Shown: positions 34,244 through 43,271 of the stretch, piece by piece
How positions within the stretch are numbered: the stretch's first letter is position 1
Layout: each line of letters opens with the position of its first letter
Assembly: GCA_030015575.1 (NCBI GenBank)
Contig: JASDDO010000026.1
Span: 450,097,096 to 450,161,095, forward strand
DNA from: Agapanthus africanus
Taxonomy: Eukaryota > Streptophyta > Magnoliopsida > Asparagales > Amaryllidaceae
Length of the DNA stretch: 64,000 bases
Direction of reading: 5' to 3'
Notes under the pieces: model-generated
Seen by the model: the letters and a program-made list of their open reading frames with translations, nothing else
Told to the model about the DNA's origin: nothing
The model's database searches: none
Made by a program: the position numbers and the translations under genes

Positions 34244-36452
34244 TGTTGGAGATAGTGCCCTCAGAGTCAATTATTGGATCACAGGCACGTGATTGCAATG
34301 ATTGAGGGAGGACCTATCCCGGTAGGACAGTCTTACTCGAGATGATAGTATGCTATCTGGTTTACCTTTATCAGCGTGTACTGCTTCAGGTGACCTTACA
34401 GGTCGCTATTACACGTTGGTAGAGCCCCTAGGATTCTTGCTTGACCACCAGCAGTATGAGGGCGATCATATAAGTGGGAGCTGGGGGTCTATAAGCACAT
34501 CCTTAAATGGTCCCTAGTCGTGCGAGTTTCGAGACAGGGCATCGATACTCCAGAGTAGACTAGTGTATACAGTCGAGACCCCGACGAGGGGCGGTGGCCG
34601 GTCTCACAAGCCACTGGTGTCAGTTGGTTCACCTAAGATGTATACAGGTGCTCATTGGGTTATGAGTACACCGGACAGGACTCGCCGGGAACATGCTAGT
34701 TGGTCATATACCAGACGTCAGATGGCAGTTCCCTGGTGACATGTGTACAGGTTAGTTCATCGACCTGGGGATCGTCATTTGTCTTGTGTGAGTTCCCACT
34801 GTACTTTGATTACTACCCTACCATGGCTCAAAGGAGTCGTGCAAACAGGTTTTAGTTGGGTACAGTCCCGAGCCACATGGAGGCAGTGAGCGTATCTTCA
34901 GGGGTTCGTCTCTCCCGGTATTGGGGGTGAGGTCGTGCTGTGTCTAGGAGAGCCATTACACGAAGCCCTCGGCCGAGGCAAGGAGATTTACTGGTAGGTA
35001 TTCCAGTAGTATCTCAGGGTGTTCTGGGCTACACTCCGACACGACTTATACCGCTTTTGGGGGTCTGACTTTTACCAACCCCCTAGGCCCGCCATGCGAT
35101 GCTCATAGACGAACGGACCGGACTGTACGGATATTGTCACTGACAGGCTCAGTAGGGTTGTCAGGCTGAGTTCGCTCACAGACGTCCCTTTTAGTCAATA
35201 CCTGGTAGCCCGTTACGTATTGGCTTATACCTCTGACGTGCTAGTGGTTAAATCCACAACCAAGGTGTTGACGAGTCTTTAGAGTCCCCCACATTCTGTT
35301 ACTCAGCTTTCGGGCGAAAAGCTGTAGAGGCCGTATGGAGATATGGCAAGGTCCGATCAGATACGTGCGGTATTGCACGGATCAGGATCGGACAGTTTGT
35401 ACTACAGGCCGTATGGGTATATGGCAGGGTTCGATCAGATACGTGCGGTATTGCACGGATCAGGGTCGAACGGATATTACTAGCCGGCTTTGGTATAAGC
35501 CGGATCCTAGTATAGTACAGTGTAGATTCTGTCTCATTGCATTTGTATTTCGGTCGGAATACAAAGGCGGGTGTGTATGCACAGTATCGGGGTTTTCCTG
35601 TAATTTATTACGGCACCAGTTTTCTGGAGTTGCCAGTTTGTTTTTCCGTTTCGGCCAATTTCCTTTGTATCGTTCATTGGCCGAAGATTGGTGGAGGAGG
35701 GCTTATTTGCATTGTTGCAAATAAGTATTTGTGGAGGAGTTCTTTGCATATTCTTTTGTCATGATAGCTTTTCATTGACCTTGACTTCTTGACTTCTTCT
35801 TGTCATGATGGCATGACTTTTGCTATCATGGTTGTTGATTAAGTGTTGGAATTGTTGTGATCATTTGATTTTATCTCATCATCATTTGCTTTCCACCCAC
35901 CCCCTTGTTTTTGCTCTCTCTCTCCAATCACACAAAAAAGGGGGGGCCGGCCACTATTGGAAGAGGAGGGGATTTCATTTTCATGTGTGGCATTTTGGCT
36001 TTCTAAGAGTGCTAAGAAAAGCTCTCTAGTTCATCTTAAAAATCAATTCCTCCACCATCTCAAAAGGCAACATCCTACAACCCCAAATTGAGACACAAAT
36101 TCTAATACATATTCTACAGCAAATCTTGGGCATGTCGACTAGCCAGCTTCATGCCCGAGTTGCCTCGGCATTGAGGTGGGAGCCCGTAAAATAAGTAGGC
36201 GATGTGGTGCACTTCCGGCGACGAGGTGGAGACCGGAGCTTCCGCAGGAGATCAGGACGACGACGAGAAGACCGGAGGACTCGGATCAGTCGGTATATCT
36301 CTCTTCCCCTTCTTATAGTTATCTAGGACTAGTTAATGGTTCGATCCGGGTATTAGTGCGCGGCGGTTTGCCAGTTCAAGAAAATTTAAGTTTATCACCG
36401 CTTCCGCATTTCGGCGTCGGATTGACGGCCGGGGCGCCACCGTGCACTTACA
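34244..36452 (+). repeat. 3' LTR of element F
   Basis: Partner of 26302-28511. It includes two tandem hairpins: GTCCGATC (35351-35358) / GATCGGAC (35386-35393) and GTTCGA (35429-35434) / TCGAAC (35466-35471). The LTR frame at 35335-35724 follows from these repeats and is not called a gene. Confidence 0.95.
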
Positions 36453-36457
36453 GGTTC

Positions 36458-38863
36458 TTCCCACTTCATTACATTCACTGACGATCTCTCAAGATACGGA
36501 CATGTGTTCCTGATGAAACACAAGTTTGAAGCTTTTGAGAAATTCAGGGAATATACGCACGAAGTAGAGAACCAAACGGGCAAAAGTATTAAGATCCTAC
36601 GATCTGATCGAGGAGGAGAATACTTGAGCAATGAGTTTCTGGAATATCTAAAAGAGAATGTGATTCTCTCTCAGCTTACTTCTCCCTATACACCACAGCA
36701 CAACGGTGTATCGGAGAGGAGGAATCGCACCCTATTAGATATGGTGTGCTCTATGATGAGCACTGCTGAGTTGCCTATTTCCTTCTGGGGGTATGCGCTT
36801 GAGACAGCCATACACCTATTGAATGTGGTTCCCACCAAATAAGTGCCTACCACTCCATATGAGATATGGAAAGGGAAGAGACCATCTCTTATGTATGTTA
36901 AGATATGGAGTTGTCCGGCCTATGTCAAAAGGCACAATCCGGACAAACTCGAAGCAAGGTCTGTCTTGTGCAAGTTTGTAGAATATCCCAAAAATTCACA
37001 AGGGTATATCTTCTACCATCTCGAGGAACAAAAGGTGTTTGTTTCTCGACATGCACCTTCTTAGAAAAGGGTTTTCTTATGAAACAAATTAGTGGAAATG
37101 AGGTAGAACTGGAAGAGGTTCCAGCAACACAAACTACGACAGAAGATTTGATGGAACCAGATGATTCAGTAGTTCCCGAAGAACCCCAGCCTCTCCGCCG
37201 ATCTAGCAGGGTTCCACATCCACCTGAGAGATACTACGGTTTTCTCATTGATGGTGGAAGCGAGGATTGCATCATGGAAGATGATGACCCGACTAGTTTC
37301 GAGCAGGCCATCACGAGTGGGGACTCTGTGAAGTGGCTGGATGCAATGCGATCTGAGATGGAATCCATGTACAGCAACAAAGTATGGACTTTGGAAGTTG
37401 TTCCAGAAGGGGTAAAACCCATTGGGAGCAAATGGATATTTAAGAAGAAACTTGGTGTAGATGGAAAAGTGGAGACTTTCAAAGCTAGACTTGTTGCAAA
37501 GGTTTTTCATCAACGACCAGGTGTAGATTATGACGAAACCTTTTCTCCAATGGCTATGCTTAAGTCCATCCGGATCTTACTTGCCATTGCTGCATACCAT
37601 GACTACGAAATCTGGCAGATGGATGTTAAGACTGCCTTTCTAAATGGTGATTTAGAGGAGTGCGTGTACATGACTCAGCCAGAGGGCTTCGTAGATAGTG
37701 GGAGCAGCGGAAAGGTGTGCAAGCTGCTTAAATCAATCTATGGGTTAAAGCAGGCATCGCGGAGTTGGAACATCTGCTTTGATGTTGTAGTCAAAGAGTT
37801 TGACTTCATCAAGAACGTAGATGAACCTTGTATTTATAAGAAGGTTGCAGAGAGTTAGTTTGTCTTCCTCGTATTGTACGTGGATTACATACTCTTGATA
37901 GGAAGTGATGTTTTTATGCTGCACTCGGTCAAGATCTTCTTATCACATAGATTCTCAATGAAAGATCTAGGTGATGCCTCCTGCATTTTGGGAATTAAGA
38001 TCTATAGAGATAGATCTAAACGGATACTGGGATTGTCCAAATCCAGGTACATTGACACCATACTAAAGAGGTTTAATATGGAAGAATTCAAGCGTGGGAA
38101 CTAGCCCACGATCTCTAGGCTCACTCTCTCCAAACAGATGTCTCACAAGACTGATTTGGAGATAGCTCATATGCAAGGGATACCCTATGTTTCGGCAGTA
38201 GGCTCTATCATGTACGCGATGCTATGTACCAGACCCGATGTAGCATACTCACTAAGTGTAGTGAGTAGGTTTCAAGCAGATCCAGGAAAGAATCACTGGA
38301 CTGCTGTGAAGAACATTCTCAAGTACTTGAGAAGAACTAAGGAGATGTTCTTGGTGTATGGTAACGGAGAACTCCAGGTGGAGTCCTTCACCGATTCGAG
38401 CTACTAAAGTGATAAGGACGACTCTAAGTCGCACTTGGGATTTGTCTTTACCCTAAATGGAGGGGCGGTTTTTTGGAAGAGATCCAAGCAAGAAACCGTG
38501 GCAGACTCGACGATGGAGGCTGAATACTTCGCTGCCAACGATGATGCCAAAGAGGCAGTCTGGATGAAGAAGTTCATCACTAAACTTGGTGTGGTTCCTT
38601 CCATCGAACATCCAATACCTTTTTATTGAGATAACAATGGAGCTGTGGCTTTGGCCAAGAAACCCAGGTCCCATCAGAAGTCCAGACATATTCTGAGGCG
38701 GTATCACCTGATCCAGGAGATAGTTGATCGCCGCGAGATCGAGGTCAAGAGAGTTGACACGAAGGACAACACTGCTGATCCACTCACAAAGGCCATTCCA
38801 CAGCTATAATTTGAGAGACTCTTCGGGATGTTGGGTATGAGATACTACAACAGCTGGCCTTAG
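36458..38863 (+). pseudogene. pol: Copia pol of element C, 3' part (integrase to RNase H), inactivated
   Basis: Continues C's integrase after F and its target duplication. It is broken by a stop at 36841, a frameshift near 37050-37065, and stops at 37857, 38102, 38405, 38627 and 38807. The RT motif YVDD reads YVDY (codons from 37877), which removes an essential metal-binding Asp. Integrase SERRNRT, RT MDVKTAFLNGD and GLKQASRSWN, and RNase H STMEAEY are still readable. The normal stop is at 38861-38863, just before the polypurine tract. The element could only move with proteins from elsewhere. Confidence 0.92.
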
Positions 38864-38866
38864 TGC

Positions 38867-38877
38867 AAGTAGGAGAT
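38867..38877 (+). other. Polypurine tract of element C (one change)
   Basis: AAGTAGGAGAT; the other copies here read AAGTGGGAGAT. Confidence 0.85.
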
Positions 38878-39084
38878 TGTTAGTTGTATATATACCCAAG
38901 AGGCCATTGTTGTACATATGATGTATATTATAGTGGATGCTTGGATATATATATATAGAGAGAGGACTTTCTTGCTCGACATGATAGTATGCTACTTGGT
39001 TTCACTTTATCTTAACATGTTTACTTGTATTGGTTTACTATCTTGCTCTCACATGTTGATAAAGCCCTTAGGATATGTACTCGA
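38878..39084 (+). repeat. 3' LTR of element C, first part
   Basis: TGTTAGTTGTATATATACCC up to the D insertion; the last five bases CTCGA (39080-39084) are D's target duplication. It continues at 49330. Confidence 0.93.
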
Positions 39085-41171
39085 TGTTAGTGTATATGCC
39101 CTAGAGGCTATTACTGTATCATACTGGTTTGTATATTACTTAATGGAAGCTTGGGATATTCACCTTGTATATACAATCTTGCTCAAAATAGTAGTATGCT
39201 ACTTGGTTTGTTTCTACTTCAATGTGTACATGTGTTTATTTTATCATATCACTTATACGCATTAGTGGAGCCCTTAGGATCTTTGCTTGATTACCAGCGT
39301 TGTGATGGCAGTCACACTAGTGGGGGCTGGGTAATCTATAAGCACATCCTTATACAGGTCCCTAGTCGCAGGACTATCGAGACAGGGCATCGATACTCCG
39401 GAGTAGACTGGCGCATGCGCTTCTCATCCCAGTGTGGGAGACGGTCTATCCCACAGCCGTCAGTACGTCGTACTTGAGATAGTATGCGGGTGCTCGTTAG
39501 GTTACGAGTACACTGGACAGGACTCGTCGGGAACTGACAAGTTGGTATTATACCTATCGTCAGTTATCAGTTCCAAGGTGACATGAGTACAGCTTAGTCC
39601 GCTGACTTGACACTGGCACTTCGCCTCGAGTGTGTTCCTACTGCACTTTGATCACTACCCTACCACGGCTCAAAGGAGTCGTGCAAACAGGTAGTGGTTG
39701 GGTGCAGTCCCGAAGCACTTGGAGGCAGTGACGGTTAGACAGGATTCGTCTCTCCCGGTATTGGGGTTTGACATCGCGCTGTGTCTAGGAGAGCCATTAC
39801 ACGAGTAGTCCCTGGCCAGGGCAAGCGAGATATACTAGTAGGCTTCCAGTGTTATCTCAGGGTGTTTTGGACTGCACTCCGACACGACTTGTACCGCTAT
39901 TAGGGGACTGACGTTTACCGCCCCCTAGGCCCGACATACGATGTATCAGACGAACAGACCGGACTGTACGGAGACTGTCACATTCAGACTCAGTGGGAGT
40001 TCAGATGGGGTTCACCTCATCAGTCTTCTTATAGACATCTACCTGGGGATCGTTACGCACAGCTAGTGCCGCTTGCGGTCTGTGGTTAAACCTACTGCCA
40101 GCGTAGTATCGAGTCTTTAGAGTCCCACACAGAGGGCTATTCGCCTCTGGGCAAAACAGAGTAGAGGTCGCAAGGTTTTGCGACAGGGTTCGTTCTCATC
40201 CGCGCACTTATGCACGTTTGGAGTCCGGACAGATATTACTAGCTGGCTCTGGTTTGAGCCAGATACTGGTATATGTTTTTGGGGTTGATTTTATCTCTTA
40301 GTATTCATGTTCCTCGGAACAAGAATGCGGGTGTGTATGCACAGTTGATTGAGGCGGAGGAAGAGGATATTCATTCGGGTTTCGGAACGGGTGCGTATGC
40401 ACAGTTGACAGTCTTCTTTTTCCAAACCCTAATGAATTTATGTTATATCAATTAATAATATTAATTAAATGAAATTGTGTCATGGTTGGTTTTGTTGACT
40501 TGTTGACCAAGGTTGACTTGTTGACCATGGTTGAAAGTTTGGCCATCATCATTACATATCAAAGATGCTCTTTGATTCTAGCAAAATTCATTTAATGAAT
40601 GTAATGATAATGGTCATTCCAAACCTTCCATCAACTATTTCATTTTTATTATTATTGTTAATTTGATAATTCTTTTCATTTTGTTATGGTTGCAAAATGA
40701 GAAGGATTTTATTCATTCTATCATAACACTTCTCTCTCCTCACTTCTTCTTCTTCCTCCTCTAGTTCAAGGAGCTCCCTTCTCATGTGTTGAGAATCCAT
40801 CTCCTTAAGATAAAAACACCCCAAAGCCACTCTCTACTCATTCTAGGGTTAGAGGTTTAGCAAGCCGAAGATCCTAGTTCACTCAAAGTTCGAGAAAGAA
40901 GCCCGAAGGTCGAACCCTCAGGTGGATCCATCTTTGACGGAAGAAGGCGACGAAGAAAGCACCATCAAACCCTACAAAGGTTTCAAGAAGAAGGAGTTCA
41001 AGTTAGGTATAAACTTTTATCCGAGTAGCTAACTCTCTTTAGCTTGTTAGCTAGTTTAGTTTAGTAAAGATCCCGACTTTGATAGTCCATGTTGCCCTTT
41101 GCGCTAAAAATTTGATTTTTATACCGTTTCCGCCTCCCCGCAAGAACCGGGGACGGCAACGTGGACTTACA
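39085..41171 (+). repeat. 5' LTR of element D
   Basis: TGTTAGTGTATATGCCC to ..GTGGACTTACA. It contains arms GGAACTGA (39530-39537) / TCAGTTCC (39567-39574), a CTCGT/ACGAG hairpin near 39493, and four TTGAC boxes at 40495-40526. Confidence 0.96.
40495..40526 (+). promoter_or_regulatory. Four W-box cores in 32 bp (D LTR)
   Basis: TTGACT 40495, TTGACC 40503, TTGACT 40513, TTGACC 40521; conserved in the 3' LTR from 48648. Density and spacing suggest a WRKY-responsive enhancer. Inference from motif only. Confidence 0.55.
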
Positions 41172-41172
41172 G

Positions 41173-41185
41173 TGGTATCAGAGCC
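41173..41185 (+). other. Primer-binding site of element D
   Basis: TGGTATCAGAGCC one base after the 5' LTR. Confidence 0.95.
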
Positions 41186-41384
41186 TAACTAAACTTAAAC
41201 TAGCTTAGTAGTAAAGTGTATCGAAGTTCGAAACGGAAAAATCGCAAAAACCGGAAAAACCAAAACCCTAAGTTTCTGTTGAAATTTTTTGTGCTCTAAA
41301 AATAAAATGTTTAACTCCTAAAATCGGCTCAGGGTTTTATGAGAACACCCACCAAAAACGATCCGCTGATTCCCTCAAACCGCC

Positions 41385-41425
41385 GCGGTTCCGCGGCAAT
41401 AGGTATGCATTTGCCGCGGAACCGC
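41385..41425 (+). other. GC-rich hairpin 212 nt from the PBS (element D)
   Basis: GCGGTTCCGCGGCAA (41385-41399) pairs perfectly with TTGCCGCGGAACCGC (41411-41425); each arm is partly self-complementary, which would allow kissing-loop dimers. Confidence 0.82.
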
Positions 41426-42563
41426 CGCCGTTTGTACTCCTCTCGTGATCGGGTTTTGTGCAGTGTTCTTCTGGTAGGGTTTTGGGATTTTTCAGATGGT
41501 TTATTTGTGCCCAGGTTTTCCAGAAAAGAAATTTGTTTTTGGGGGCCTATAAATCCGTACTTTTATCGAACTTCACTACACTTTGACTATATTGGTTATA
41601 TCTGTGATGTTTATATGTATTGAACGTCGGCTAATCGCTATATGTCGATTAGTCGGGGTTATACATATCTGTGATCTGTGTTTGATGATGGTTTGTGTAT
41701 ATGAATGCGTTGGACTGTCGTGGGTGAATAGCCGGGGTGGATGTGAGATGAGTGTTTCTTTTTCTTTCATTCATGTAAAATGTAAATTGATGTAATATTA
41801 TTATTTGTATGGCCGCACAACCGGGTCGGGGTTGTAGCCGTCATTGTATAATTCTTTTTACTGTTTTTGCTCCTAGGATAGACCCATGGAGGGGTGCACA
41901 AACTACCGGGTATCTCGAAGTGCCGAGTGGCCTACTCACGGCGTTGAGGGAGGTTGCTCCACTTCGGGTACTTTGCGGGTAGTTTGCCGCACCCGTAGGG
42001 GTCTTGGGTGGGGTTTTGGCTATTCACCGCGACCGTGTAATCCGCTTTTCGTTGCAGGCTCGAAAGGATTGCGGATTCCTAGTATATCCAATGTATTCAT
42101 CTGTGATCTGTAATGTCTATCATTGCTATATATTTATAACTATTTAGGCGTTGCTTATGTTTTACAGCCACGCTAGCCCAGCCCCCGCTCTGTCGTTAGT
42201 TAAGTAACCTAACGGGTGATGACGGGACCCAATGGCGAATGCGAATGGCATAAGCGTACGTCATATTTTGGTTGTTTTCTGCAATGGTAGGATTAAATGA
42301 TGGGACGCATTAAAAGAACTAATGCAAGAATATCACGCATTAAAAGAACTAATGCAAGATAATAAACCAAGCTAAAGTCGTTGGAACACTTTCGAAAAAC
42401 CACTCGGTTCTTTTCAAAACTAACTTTTAAATACGGAGCTTGAGCCACTCCTTTTAAAAGCTATCTCGTTCCATCGATTATATCAAGTTCACTACGTTCA
42501 CGGTTTAGCCAAAACCATTCGTAGCCCTCCGTCGTTTCACATGAATAGTCAATAGTATTCAAG

Positions 42564-42773
42564 CTGTGTTTGTTGGCCAAAGTCAAGGCATAGTGATTGG
42601 TAGCTATTGGGTATTCATGTGCAGCATAGATAGATGCGTTGATTTGAAACAGTCGTACTGCCTTGTTGGCCAAAGTCAAGAGTAGGTACGGGTGGATTCA
42701 AATTAACCTGGAGAATGACGGGTAGAACTTGACATGTGACTTATGATTTGTTGGCCAAAGTCAAGGTCATAAG
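42564..42773 (+). other. Three leader stem-loops with one identical loop (element D)
   Basis: TTGTTGGCCAAAGTCAAG occurs at 42570, 42663 and 42748. Stems: CTGTG (42564-42568) / CATAG (42589-42593, one G-T), CGTAC (42654-42658) / GTACG (42686-42690), CTTATGA (42740-42746) / TCATAAG (42767-42773). Confidence 0.82.
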
Positions 42774-43233
42774 AGCATGGGGCAAAAATCCACATCGGGA
42801 GTTTCATAAGTACTGAAACTTGCTAGATTTGCATACCATTTGGAGTGTGATGATTCTGGTAGGATTCCTTCAGCTTCGTCACGCGATGATATTTAGATCT
42901 CGATCCTACTGTGAGTATATGCTACTCCTCGGGAAATTTCTCACTAAACGATCAATGCTATAAACCTAGTAGGTGCCTAGAAAGGTGTTAGCGGGGCTAC
43001 GCCCCCAGGGAAAAGAGGTTCTTAAATTAAGGAACTTCGCGAAAGCGTTGGAAAACCTCCCTCGAAGTACCGACACTGGCCTGGCTGAACGGTTAAGCAA
43101 GTATTGTGCGGTGGGATTGATCCCGACTAATTCTTCCTTTATGGTTTGAGGAGGGATTCGAGAGACAGTGGGAGCCATCCTGTTTAGACAAATTAAAAAA
43201 CCATTCTAAACTTGCAAGAGCATCGTGCTGAGT

Positions 43234-43259
43234 GTTTCTTCTCTCTCTCCTAATTGCAG
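43234..43259 (+). promoter_or_regulatory. Pyrimidine tract and CAG before gag ATG (3' splice-site-like)
   Basis: TTTCTTCTCTCTCTCC, then TAATTGCAG, then 12 bases to the gag ATG. A TAAT-like branch context, tract and CAG fit a plant acceptor site. Counterparts precede the frame in A, C, F and G. Confidence 0.5.
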
Positions 43260-43271
43260 CGACCAATCAAC

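Larger units (their letters stand above)
26302..36452 (+). mobile_element. Element F: non-autonomous copia element with decayed coding
   Basis: Target duplication GGTTC at 26297-26301 and 36453-36457. Its LTRs (2,210 and 2,209 bp) differ at roughly 25 positions by eye. LTRs, PBS, leader and polypurine tract are kept; the coding part is an untranslatable relic. Element G in the opposite orientation has the same internal layout and nearly the same internal length (5,726 versus 5,732 bp). This fits an element family copied in this form by enzymes of other elements. Confidence 0.93.
41186..43271 (+). other. Untranslated leader of element D
   Basis: Non-coding. GC hairpin 41385-41425; hairpin arms near 41630-41655 (GCTAATC/GATTAGT); module with CGAAGTG (41916-41922) / CACTTCG (41960-41966); two tandem 25-bp repeats (42305-42329, 42335-42359), each a GCATTA/TAATGC hairpin; three shared-loop stem-loops 42564-42773. 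The duplicated CCGGGAGTGAC module of A, C, F and G is absent. Confidence 0.8.

Noticed and set aside
41339-41623. 94-codon frame in D's leader
   Set aside because: Overlaps the GC hairpin, is not kept in other leaders, and has no domain.
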